DNA of 34,810 nt, taken from contig CBDURC010000004.1 of NCBI GenBank assembly GCA_965369635.1, forward strand, positions 1-34,810, given 5' to 3'. The DNA comes from UBA3071 sp965369635 (GTDB lineage Bacteria > Chloroflexota > Anaerolineae > UBA3071). A program made the translations under genes and the position numbers. Shown here in pieces: positions 15,418 to 22,784 of this stretch. The notes below the pieces were generated by a model, which saw only the letters and a program-made list of their open reading frames with translations, did not search any database and had not been told where the DNA came from. How positions within the stretch are numbered: position 1 is the stretch's first letter; each line of letters opens with the position of its first letter.

Positions 15418-15446
15418 ATTATACCGCAAAACGGCAAAGTTGTCCA
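15418..15446 (-). promoter_or_regulatory. Sigma70-like promoter for the multidomain amidase gene
   Basis: On the minus strand TGGACA (15441-15446), a 17-nt spacer and TATAAT (15418-15423). The start would be near 15411, ~58 nt before the ATG at 15353. It diverges from the promoter at 15510-15538. Confidence 0.8.
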
Positions 15447-15509
15447 CCGACAGATGTTGAAGTGTGGGGGCGGCTGCGAACGCTGTCTTGCGCGCACCAC
15501 ATTCGTCTT

Positions 15510-15538
15510 TTGGCAAGGAGAAAGAAAGTTGGTATAAT
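15510..15538 (+). promoter_or_regulatory. Sigma70-like promoter for the SH3b/redox cluster
   Basis: TTGGCA (15510-15515), a 17-nt spacer and TATAAT (15533-15538). The first gene starts at 15592 with GGAGGAG as ribosome binding site. No further promoter is seen before the three thiol-redox genes. Confidence 0.82.
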
Positions 15539-15591
15539 GCTCGCTGCCGGTAGACTACTGGAGCCTTGTGCACGCTATGGGAGGAGAGAAG

Positions 15592-16188
15592 ATGGCAAGC
15601 GAATTCGACCGTTCTGGACTTCTGGCGTACGACGAGGAGCAGGAGGAGTGGGATGCTGAGGGATTGGAAGCCGCTCCCCCCGTCCGCCGTGCCGTTTCCC
15701 GTGGTCGGGGACGGCTGGGGCGCACGCTGACACTGCGCGGCGTGCTGGGGTTGTTGCTGCTCGTGCTGTTGGCCGTCGCCGTGTGGTGGGGCGTTCAGAC
15801 CATTCTGCTGTCACCAGCCCCGACTCCCACGCCAACGGCCATAGCTACACTGGCTATCGTGCCATATCCTACTTCCGCTGCGACGCCTGCTGAGACCGTC
15901 GCTGTTGTCACGCCTGTGCCTTCGCCGACTCAGCCTCTGACAGCGACAGAGATCGACGAGGGCCAGACGGTGCGCGTCACCGGCACGGACCAGGATGGCA
16001 TACGCTTCCGTAGTGGTCCGGGAACAACCTACGGCACTCTCGCAATACTCGGAGAGGGGACGAAGCTGAAGGTGTTGGAAGGGTCTGAGGTGGCAGAAGG
16101 TCGCACCTGGTGGCGGCTGGAGATGGAAGACGGCACTATCGGATGGGCGGCCGAGGATTGGTTGCAGGCTGTCGCCGGGGCTGACTGA
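15592..16188 (+). CDS. Membrane-anchored SH3b domain protein
   Basis: 198 residues. A ~50-residue cytoplasmic part (acidic, then Arg-rich) precedes one membrane helix (LRGVLGLLLLVLLAVAVWWGV, ~residues 48-68), a Pro/Thr linker outside (SPAPTPTPTAIATL to TPVPSPTQ) and a C-terminal bacterial SH3 domain (~125-195: GQTVRVTGTDQDGIRFRSGP, LGEGTKLKVLEG, WWRLEMEDGTIGWAAEDWL). SH3b domains usually bind peptidoglycan peptides. The ATG at 15592 with GGAGGAG at ~6 nt is clearly the start. It is the first gene of a run with the DsbA-like, VKOR and Trx-CcdA genes, 8 nt before the next start. Confidence 0.85.
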   Translation: MASEFDRSGLLAYDEEQEEWDAEGLEAAPPVRRAVSRGRGRLGRTLTLRGVLGLLLLVLLAVAVWWGVQTILLSPAPTPTPTAIATLAIVPYPTSAATPAETVAVVTPVPSPTQPLTATEIDEGQTVRVTGTDQDGIRFRSGPGTTYGTLAILGEGTKLKVLEGSEVAEGRTWWRLEMEDGTIGWAAEDWLQAVAGAD

Positions 16189-16196
16189 GGGAGGGT

Positions 16197-16910
16197 ATGG
16201 TCAGGAAGAAGAAGAAGAAGGGTGAACCGAGATCCCGTTCCCGCAGCGGTGAAACGGTGGTGATTCTCTCTCGGAGGACGTTCTGGCTAGTGACCGGTGC
16301 GGTGGTGCTGTGGGTGGCACTGCTCGTTTCCTACAGCGCATGGCAGGGCAGGCTGAAGGCTTCCACAGTCTCTGACGTGCTGATACAAGGCAAGGTCAAG
16401 GGATCGCCAGAGGCTCCCCTGACCATGCTTATCTTCTCCGACTTCCAGTGTGGCCACTGTGCCAGCTTCGCCCTGGCCACAGCCAGGGAACTGGAAGAAG
16501 AGTACGTCAACACGGGCAAACTGCGGATGGAGTTCAAGCACGTCATCGTAGGTGGGCCGGCCTCGTTGGGCGCGGCGGTGGCTGCGGAATGCGCAGCAGA
16601 GCAGAATCGTTTCTGGGATTACCACGATCTACTGTACGAGCGGCTGGGCGCATCGTTGGATGCCGATCATCTGAAGCAGTACGCTGTCGAGTTGGGCTTG
16701 GATCAGGCTGCCTTCGGCGAGTGCCTGGATGCTGGCAAGCAGCGGGAGAAGGTCTTGCAGAACACGCTGGAAGGACGAGATTTGGGCATCACGGCCACTC
16801 CCAGCTTTCTCATTGGCGATGAGATACTGCGCGGTAATCTACCCCTGTCAACCTTCCGTGAGGTCATTGAGGCCGCCTTAGTGAAGAACATGAGTGAGAC
16901 AGGATCGTGA
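16197..16910 (+). CDS. DsbA/BdbD-like thiol-disulfide oxidoreductase, membrane-anchored
   Basis: 237 residues. A basic N-terminus (KKKKKG), one membrane helix (~29-48) and an external thioredoxin-fold domain of the DsbA type. The active site is CGHC (C85, C88) in FSDFQCGHC; the cis-proline loop is ITATPSFLIG (T201-P202); a helical insertion carries two more cysteines (C132, C177). It should put disulfides into exported proteins. The ATG at 16197 directly follows GGGAGGG. Its stop overlaps the VKOR start by 4 nt (GTGA), so the oxidant and its membrane recycler are translationally coupled, as is common in bacteria lacking DsbB. Confidence 0.9.
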   Translation: MVRKKKKKGEPRSRSRSGETVVILSRRTFWLVTGAVVLWVALLVSYSAWQGRLKASTVSDVLIQGKVKGSPEAPLTMLIFSDFQCGHCASFALATARELEEEYVNTGKLRMEFKHVIVGGPASLGAAVAAECAAEQNRFWDYHDLLYERLGASLDADHLKQYAVELGLDQAAFGECLDAGKQREKVLQNTLEGRDLGITATPSFLIGDEILRGNLPLSTFREVIEAALVKNMSETGS

Positions 16911-17356
16911 AAACCTGGCGTGTCTCTGGATGGCGCCGTTGGACGGTGTTGGCGCTGGTTCTGGTTGGCGTGACCATCGCTGGCTATCTGGCGTACGTCA
17001 GCTTGGTGGGGATTGACCCCGCTTGCGGCGGGCTGCAGAGCGACTGTCATACCGTGCACACGAGCCGCTATGTTCGCATCGGCGGCGTCCTACCCGTCGC
17101 CTTGTTGGGACTGATCTTCTATCTCGCTCTGCTGGGACTTTGGTGGTGGGGAGGCTGGACGCAGGGTCCCTTTACTGGATGGACACCTTTGGCCTTTTTC
17201 GAGATGGCCTTGGCGGGCGTGCTTTTCTCGGCCTACTTGACCTACGTGGAAGCGTTCGTGCTGCGTGCCTGGTGCCCATGGTGCGTTGCTTCTGCTGTGA
17301 CAGCCACTGTCATCTGTGGACTTGTCGCGCCAGCAGCGTTGGACATGCTAGATTGA
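16907..17356 (+). CDS. Vitamin K epoxide reductase (VKOR) family protein
   Basis: 149 residues with four membrane segments. It takes electrons from a DsbA-like partner and passes them to a quinone, so it recharges the CGHC protein encoded just upstream. The four VKOR cysteines are present: C40 and C47 in the outer loop (DPACGGLQSDC) and the CPWC active site (C123, C126). A conserved Ser (S53) is followed by GGVLPVALLGLIFY. The start is GTG at 16907 within the 4-nt overlap with the upstream stop. It stands alone, not fused to a Trx domain as in some VKOR homologues. Confidence 0.92.
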   Translation: MKTWRVSGWRRWTVLALVLVGVTIAGYLAYVSLVGIDPACGGLQSDCHTVHTSRYVRIGGVLPVALLGLIFYLALLGLWWWGGWTQGPFTGWTPLAFFEMALAGVLFSAYLTYVEAFVLRAWCPWCVASAVTATVICGLVAPAALDMLD

Positions 17357-17428
17357 CTGATAGAGTCTGTCGGCAGTTCTGTTGCGTGAGTCCGCAGAAT
17401 CCTCAGTTGGAGAGGGTGCTACGAGAGG

Positions 17429-19036
17429 ATGGGTGATAGGGTACCGTTGAGATACTGGCTGTGTGTCTTGCTGGCTTTGGTGTCGACGCTTGGCTGGGGG
17501 GTGGCCACTGCTCTGGCCGAGGATGCTTCAGTCGTGCGAGTGGTCTATTTCACCGCTGCTGATTGCTCTCACTGCGCAGTCGTCGTCGACGATGTCTTGA
17601 CTCCGTTGCAGGCCGAATACGGCGAGCGACTGCAGATCAAGGTAGTGGAGATCTCCGAACCGGCGAACTACGAGATGCTGACCCGCGCCGAGGAGGTGTT
17701 CGGCGTGAGTTCTGAAGAGCGCGGGCTGCCGACGCTGATCATTGACGGAGAGATACTCATCGGTGAAGATCTCATTCGCCAACGGCTGCCATGCTTGCTG
17801 GATGCCTGCCTGACAGCAGGTGGCACAGCGTGGCCTGGCATCCCTGGCCTGGATGAGGTCGCCGTTGAGAGCAAACCCGGCCTGGGCACAGGGTTCAGCC
17901 TGGAACTGGAAGAAGCGGAAGTTTGCAGCCCGGAGGACACGGCTGTCTGTGAAGCACCAGCCGCGATCTGGGCGGCCTACTTCTACGAGGTGGGTTGCCA
18001 GGAGTGCAGCCGCGCTGAGTACGACATCCGCTATGTGCAGAGCAGATTCCCGCAGTTGCTGGTCGAAGAGTACAACGTCCAGGATGATGCTGCCCTGGCG
18101 GAATGGCTGGGCGCTCGCGCTGGCGTCCCAGAGCGACAGCGTCTGGCCACGCCAGCCCTGTTCGTCGGCGACGAGTACCTGATCGGCACTGACATCACGT
18201 CCGCCGCGCTGCTGGCCTTGGCTGAACGGTACGCCTCCACTGGTGCGGAGCGTGCCTGGGCCGATTTCAATCCCGCAGAGGCAGAGCAGACTCTGATTGA
18301 ACGCTTCCGGTCTTTTGGTGCTCTTACCGTGGCCTTCGCTGGCCTGGTGGATGGTCTGAACCCCTGTGCATTTGCTACCCTGGTCTTCTTTGTCTCCTAC
18401 CTGACGCTAAGTGGGCGACAGGGGCGGGTGGTGCTTGCTGTGGGAACGGCGTTCACTTCTGGTGTGTTCCTGGCCTACCTGGCGGTGGGGCTGGGTTTCT
18501 ACAGGGTTCTCGGTCTGCTGGGTGGCCTGTTGACGACCCTGGGCCGATGGGTGTACGGCCTGACGGCGGTTATGTGCGCGGCGCTGGCCGTATTCAGCTT
18601 CCTTGATTCTCTGAAGGCCCGCCGCGGCGAAATCGGCGACATGGTGCTCAACCTGCCTCACGGGCTGCGCATGCGCATCAACGCCGTCATTCGAAGGGGG
18701 CGCAGCTCGCGAGCCTTTGTCGCCGGGTCTTTCGTGACCGGAGTGGCGGTGTCGTTCCTGGAACTGGCCTGCACGGGGCAGGTCTATCTACCGACGATCG
18801 TTTTTATGGTGAGCCGACCGGAGATGCAAACGCGGGCACTTGCCTTTCTCTTGCTTTACAACCTGCTGTTTATCCTGCCGTTAGCGGTTGTTTTCATCCT
18901 GGCCTACTTCGGCACTGGCTCAAAGCAGTTGACCCGTTTCCTCGAAGGACGGGCGGCGACGGTCAAGCTCGGGATGGCGCTACTGTTCACCGCTTTGGCG
19001 GTTTGGCTGGCCGTCTCAGTTGTGGTGGCGGCGTAG
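17429..19036 (+). CDS. Double thioredoxin-like / CcdA-like transmembrane protein
   Basis: 535 residues. A signal or anchor helix (~8-30) is followed by two thioredoxin/glutaredoxin-like domains: one with CSHC (C46, C49), proline loop GLPTLIIDG; the second with CQEC (C190, C193), proline loop LATPALFVGD. Residues ~295-535 form a CcdA/DsbD-like membrane domain with the two redox cysteines in NPCAF (C313) and ACTGQ (C448). CcdA proteins carry electrons from cytoplasmic thioredoxin across the membrane, here presumably to its own external domains. The order is the reverse of DsbD's C-terminal half: Trx domains come first. It follows VKOR by 72 nt, so oxidising and reducing arms sit together. Start ATG at 17429; the ribosome binding site is not ideal. 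Confidence 0.88.
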   Translation: MGDRVPLRYWLCVLLALVSTLGWGVATALAEDASVVRVVYFTAADCSHCAVVVDDVLTPLQAEYGERLQIKVVEISEPANYEMLTRAEEVFGVSSEERGLPTLIIDGEILIGEDLIRQRLPCLLDACLTAGGTAWPGIPGLDEVAVESKPGLGTGFSLELEEAEVCSPEDTAVCEAPAAIWAAYFYEVGCQECSRAEYDIRYVQSRFPQLLVEEYNVQDDAALAEWLGARAGVPERQRLATPALFVGDEYLIGTDITSAALLALAERYASTGAERAWADFNPAEAEQTLIERFRSFGALTVAFAGLVDGLNPCAFATLVFFVSYLTLSGRQGRVVLAVGTAFTSGVFLAYLAVGLGFYRVLGLLGGLLTTLGRWVYGLTAVMCAALAVFSFLDSLKARRGEIGDMVLNLPHGLRMRINAVIRRGRSSRAFVAGSFVTGVAVSFLELACTGQVYLPTIVFMVSRPEMQTRALAFLLLYNLLFILPLAVVFILAYFGTGSKQLTRFLEGRAATVKLGMALLFTALAVWLAVSVVVAA

Positions 19037-19196
19037 GGTAGCATAGGGTAGCATAGGTAGATGGACGCAACTACTCAGGTTGACACAGGTGCAACACACT
19101 TCGGTTACGGATCAAGTGCGCGCACCTTCTGCAGGCGTGACCAATGGACCCTTCCCGTTCATGGGGGAGTCTCAATCAGCGTGGGGGGGAAAGCCC

Positions 19197-19442
19197 ATGA
19201 CTAGAGTGCTCTGTCCCCAGGACCATTGTGTGTTTTGGGAAGAAGGCATCTGTGGGGCCGACGAGATAGCGCTCGACCCCGAGCAACTCTCCTGCGTCAC
19301 AATCGAGGATATCAAGGACCTGATCTTGCAGGGAGAGGATCTTGGTGAATGGGGCGAGGGGGTTGAAGAGGATGTAGAATGGGAGGACGAGAGGCTTTTC
19401 GACGACGACGACGACGACGACGACGACTGGGAGCCGTATTGA
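19197..19442 (+). CDS. Small cysteine-containing protein with poly-Asp tail
   Basis: 81 residues, not a recognised family. The N-terminal half has four cysteines (VLCPQDHCVFWEEGICGADEI and LSCVTIED) that could bind a metal. The second half is very acidic and ends in nine consecutive Asp and WEPY. The Asp run is a GAC microsatellite (~19401-19428). The ATG at 19197 has a G-run 8 nt upstream; earlier in-frame starts would add sequence with no family support and cover a dispersed repeat (19086-19104). It is on the same strand as the redox cluster and argF, but tandem repeats lie on both sides. Confidence 0.6.
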   Translation: MTRVLCPQDHCVFWEEGICGADEIALDPEQLSCVTIEDIKDLILQGEDLGEWGEGVEEDVEWEDERLFDDDDDDDDDWEPY

Positions 19443-19460
19443 GCCCCGGATATCGTCCCT

Positions 19461-19520
19461 GGCAATGGACATGGCGATGGACATGGCGATGGACGTGGCG
19501 ATGGACGTGGCGCTGGGCAG
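19461..19520 (+). repeat. 12-bp tandem repeat, four copies plus one degenerate
   Basis: Units GGCAATGGACAT, GGCGATGGACAT, GGCGATGGACGT (twice), then GGCGCTGGGCAG. The array lies between the poly-Asp protein and argF; the rest of 19443-19677 shows only the argF ribosome binding site. Confidence 0.85.
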
Positions 19521-19677
19521 GGTGATGCCTTACCGGAGCCCACATGGGAGGCGCACGGGATTGGCATGAAGAGGACCGGTGCGCTGGTGTCTCTTTGGCC
19601 CGCGAGACAGACGTGGCAGGCTACGCTCCAGTCGGAGCGGCAGGCGATTCTGCTAACTGGTGTAAAGGAGCTTTGCG

Positions 19678-20604
19678 ATGCGACATTTTCTTGGCCTTGC
19701 TGACCTCTCGAGTGATGAGGTTTGGCAGATACTCAACCTGGCGGTGGATCTGAAAAAAGAATGGCTGGACGGTGGCAATCGGCCTCTTCTCCAGGGCAAG
19801 ACGCTGGCGCTGCTCTTCCAGAAGCCATCGCTGCGCACGCGCGTTTCCTTTGAGATGGCCATGTTTCACCTGGGAGGCCAGGCGATCTACCTCTCGCCAA
19901 ACGAGGTGCAACTGGGGAAGCGGGAGAGCGTGGCAGACGTGGCGCGGGTGCTGTCCCGCTACGTGGACGGCATCATGGCTCGCGTCTTTGCCCATTCAGA
20001 CATCGAACAGTTGGCGGCCCATTCCCGTGTGCCGGTCATCAACGGCCTGTCGGACTACAACCATCCCTGTCAGGTACTGGCAGATCTACTGACCATCCTG
20101 GAGAAGAAGGGGCGATTGGAGGGCCTGCGGCTTGCCTATGTGGGCGACGGCAACAACGTGGCCGTTTCGCTGCTTTTAGGGGGGACAAAGCTGGGCATGG
20201 AGATCGCCTTGGCAACGCCTCCTGGCTACGAAATCACTGAGGATGTGGAGAACCTGGCTACCGCGTTTGCCGAGGAGAGTGGCGGGCTCGTTGACTTGAC
20301 CTACGAGCCGCTGGAGGCCGTGGCTGGGGCCGACGTCATCTACACCGACACTTGGACGAGCATGGGGCAGGAGGAGGAAACACGGAAGCGGCTCAAGCTC
20401 TTCCCGCCCTACCAGGTCAACGAGCGTCTGCTGGCGGCCAGTGGCAAGGATGATGTGATCGTCATGCACTGCCTGCCGGCACATCGGGGACAGGAGATCA
20501 CCGACGAAGTAGCTGATGGCCCGCATTCGGTGTTGTTCGACCAGGCCGAGAATCGCATGCATGCACAGAAGGCGGTGCTAGCTTTACTATTGGGAGGGCA
20601 GTGA
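19678..20604 (+). CDS. argF: Ornithine carbamoyltransferase
   Basis: 308 residues, the usual length. Makes citrulline from ornithine and carbamoyl phosphate in arginine synthesis; cytoplasmic trimer. The carbamoyl-phosphate loop is S51-LRTR (Leu instead of the commoner Thr), with HPCQ at 129-132, the ornithine loop DTWTSMGQEEE at 223 and HCLPAHRG at 263-270. The ATG at 19678 has AAAGGAG at ~7 nt. No other arg gene is adjacent, and I recognised no arginine operator. It is followed by a 12-bp hairpin made of wordy repeat. Confidence 0.96.
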   Translation: MRHFLGLADLSSDEVWQILNLAVDLKKEWLDGGNRPLLQGKTLALLFQKPSLRTRVSFEMAMFHLGGQAIYLSPNEVQLGKRESVADVARVLSRYVDGIMARVFAHSDIEQLAAHSRVPVINGLSDYNHPCQVLADLLTILEKKGRLEGLRLAYVGDGNNVAVSLLLGGTKLGMEIALATPPGYEITEDVENLATAFAEESGGLVDLTYEPLEAVAGADVIYTDTWTSMGQEEETRKRLKLFPPYQVNERLLAASGKDDVIVMHCLPAHRGQEITDEVADGPHSVLFDQAENRMHAQKAVLALLLGGQ

Positions 20605-20612
20605 TCAGGGGT

Positions 20613-20646
20613 TGGCCATTGGCTATCAGTCATCAGCCATTGGCCA
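20613..20646 (+). terminator. Hairpin after argF formed by a wordy repeat
   Basis: TGGCCATTGGCT (20613-20624) pairs with AGCCATTGGCCA (20635-20646) with one mismatch around ATCAGTCATC. It lies 8 nt after the argF stop and 15 nt before cdaA. No T-run, so termination is only possible. Confidence 0.5.
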
Positions 20647-20661
20647 TCCTCCGGTGGGACT

Positions 20662-21447
20662 ATGGCCGACTTCCTCAACATCTTTAGCCGCTTCGGCTGG
20701 CAGAGCGCTCTCGACGTTCTGCTCGTGGCCTTGATCTTCTATGCGCTGCTGCGCCTCTTCCGCGGCACACAGGCAGTGCAGCTTCTACGCGGCATCCTGG
20801 TGATAGTGCTGCTGATCTTTCTGATCACCAGCCAAGTGAATCTGCCCGCTTTCGGTTGGCTGGTTCGCAACTCATTGCCTGCACTGCTGGTCGCTATCCC
20901 AGTCATCTTCCAGCCCGAACTGCGGCGGGCGCTCGAACGCTTGGGGCGCGCCGCCCCATTCCTAATCCCCCGCGAGGAGCAGCGAGCAGCGCATCTTATC
21001 CGCGAACTATCTGATGCTGTACTGAGCCTTTCGGAGCGCCGCCACGGTGCGATCATCGTCTTGGAGGGCGAGACAGGTCTGCAGGACTATGTCGAGACAG
21101 GCGTGAAAGTTGATGGACAGGTGACAGCACAACTGCTGCTGAGCATTTTTTATCCGGGCACAGCGTTGCATGATGGGGCAGTGATCGTGCGGGCTGACCG
21201 TATCGTTGCCGCGGCATGTGTCTTGCCATTGACGGAGGAGCCATTGGGCGGGCTGGGTACGCGACATCGGGCGGCTGTTGGGATCACTGAGCAGAGTGAT
21301 GCTTTGGCCCTTGTCGTTTCGGAGGAAACGGGCATCATCTCCATTGCGCGGCGTGGTGGGATCGCCCGGCGACTGGATGAGAAGCGGCTGCAGCGGGTGC
21401 TGGAGGCCTTCTACGTTCGACGCGGTGTGTGGGAGAGGCTGAGATGA
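20662..21447 (+). CDS. cdaA: Diadenylate cyclase (membrane-bound, CdaA type)
   Basis: 261 residues. Joins two ATP into cyclic di-AMP, which controls potassium and osmolyte balance and cell-wall integrity. Three membrane helices occupy ~15-85, followed by the DAC domain with the catalytic DGA motif (171-173, FYPGTALHDGAVIV) and RHR motif (201-203, GGLGTRHRAAVG). Length and topology match CdaA rather than DisA or CdaS. The ATG at 20662 has GGTGGG at ~4 nt. The stop overlaps the cdaR start by 4 nt (ATGA), so the cyclase and its regulator are coupled. The usual third gene, glmM, is replaced here by der. Confidence 0.94.
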   Translation: MADFLNIFSRFGWQSALDVLLVALIFYALLRLFRGTQAVQLLRGILVIVLLIFLITSQVNLPAFGWLVRNSLPALLVAIPVIFQPELRRALERLGRAAPFLIPREEQRAAHLIRELSDAVLSLSERRHGAIIVLEGETGLQDYVETGVKVDGQVTAQLLLSIFYPGTALHDGAVIVRADRIVAAACVLPLTEEPLGGLGTRHRAAVGITEQSDALALVVSEETGIISIARRGGIARRLDEKRLQRVLEAFYVRRGVWERLR

Positions 21448-22769
21448 GGCGCTGGCTCTCAGAAGCGGGCACCGTGGCTCTGGCGCTGGTGGTGGCGCTC
21501 ATCGTCTGGGCAAATGCGGAGCAGGAGAGCAATCCCATCTTCGTGATGCGCGGCGTGTCGGTCAACTTGCGTGGAATGGGGGCCGGTCTCGCCCTGCGCA
21601 GTCTCACAGCGGAGTCCGTCGATGTGCATGGCCGGGCGCCTGAGGACTTCTGGCAGACAGGGCGCGGGGCTGATTTCGATGCCTACGTGGACTTGACCGA
21701 GCTGGGGACTGGCAAGCATCAACTGGATGTGCAGGTCGCTTCTTTCCAGCCCGAAGTGCAGATATTAGAGGTGACGCCGCCACAGGTGGCTGTAGAGCTG
21801 GAGCGCATGAAGCAGAAGAGTGTGCCAGTCAGGGCTGAAGTCATGGATTCGGCTCCCTTTGGCTACGATTGGCATACGCCTGAAGTCACTCCGCCTGAGG
21901 TGCAGGTGAGTGGCCCTGAGCGCTACGTGGATTCGGTTACGACAGCGGTGGTTGAAGTATATCTGCGAACCGCGAGAAACGCAGTGGAGCGCCGATTGCC
22001 GGTATCTTTGCGCGGGAGAGATGACCAGCCCGTGGGCAATGTCGTCGAGTGGGCGCCTCGGATGGTGACGGTGACGGTTCAGATTGAGCAACGACCGGGC
22101 TATCGAGATGTCTCTGTGCGGGTGCGCCGGGAAGGTCAGGTGGCTAGGGGCTACCGCATTAGCGAGGTGGCAGTTGATCCATCTATCGTCACCCTCTTTG
22201 GCAGCCCCGCGGCCATTGAGGCCGTGCCAGGCTACGTGGAGACGGCGCCGGTGAACATAGAGGGAGCCAACGGCAACATCGTGGAGCGGTTGGCGCTAAT
22301 CGTGCCCGAGAATGTCTCTGTCTTCGGCGCCCAGAGCGTCGTGGTCAGTGTGGGGATCACTCCCATCGAGGAAAGCACGTGGGTGCAGCGGGTGCCGGTG
22401 ATACAGGGGTTGGGTAATGGGTTGCAGGTTGAACTTTCCCCTCAGATCGTTGAGATCCTCTTGGCGGGCCCGTTGCCGCGACTGGAGACCCTGCTGCCGA
22501 GTAGCGTGCAGATACTGCTTGATCTGACCGGATTGGAGGACGGCACGCATACGCTGGAACCGGCAGTGATCCTGCCGGAAGGAATACGGCAAGAGACCTT
22601 GGTGCCGGAGACCATCGAGGTGAAGATCACCCGGATTCCTACGCCCACGGTTACAGTCACACCAACGGTGACTGGGACAGCCACGGCAACGGCTACGATG
22701 ACACCGGCGATTATCCCCACTCGCCGCGTGACGCGCACGCCCACACCGGCTGCAAGTGGGGGGAGTTAG
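21444..22769 (+). CDS. cdaR: YbbR-domain regulator of diadenylate cyclase
   Basis: 441 residues. One N-terminal membrane helix (~7-27) and several ~75-80-residue YbbR repeats outside (for example VNLRGMGAGLALRSLTAESVDVHG, then TPPEVQVSGPERYVDSV, then VDPSIVTLFGSPAAIEAVPGYVETAPV). CdaR binds and modulates CdaA. Unusual is a ~45-residue Thr/Pro-rich tail (PTPTVTVTPTVTGTATATAT) ending in RRVTRTPTPAASGGS, which may span or attach to the wall. The start in the ATGA overlap has GGGAGAGG at ~5 nt; an upstream GTG at 21429 is in frame but less likely. Confidence 0.9.
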   Translation: MRRWLSEAGTVALALVVALIVWANAEQESNPIFVMRGVSVNLRGMGAGLALRSLTAESVDVHGRAPEDFWQTGRGADFDAYVDLTELGTGKHQLDVQVASFQPEVQILEVTPPQVAVELERMKQKSVPVRAEVMDSAPFGYDWHTPEVTPPEVQVSGPERYVDSVTTAVVEVYLRTARNAVERRLPVSLRGRDDQPVGNVVEWAPRMVTVTVQIEQRPGYRDVSVRVRREGQVARGYRISEVAVDPSIVTLFGSPAAIEAVPGYVETAPVNIEGANGNIVERLALIVPENVSVFGAQSVVVSVGITPIEESTWVQRVPVIQGLGNGLQVELSPQIVEILLAGPLPRLETLLPSSVQILLDLTGLEDGTHTLEPAVILPEGIRQETLVPETIEVKITRIPTPTVTVTPTVTGTATATATMTPAIIPTRRVTRTPTPAASGGS

Positions 22770-22784
22770 GGCGGTTCGCAGGCA

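Noticed and set aside
15354..15500. 49-codon N-terminal extension of the amidase protein
   Set aside because: It would place the coding start upstream of the -10/-35 boxes; the ATG at 15353 has a ribosome binding site.
14799..15659. Plus-strand 286-codon frame opposite the glycosidase-like domain
   Set aside because: Runs through both divergent promoters and into the SH3b gene; no conserved motif.
19080..19110. TTGACA at 19080-19085 as promoter of the poly-Asp protein
   Set aside because: No acceptable -10 box at 16-18 nt; the -35 match alone is not enough.
19312..19545. His-rich minus-strand frame (HVHR repeats)
   Set aside because: It only reads the complement of the 12-bp tandem array and the GAC microsatellite.
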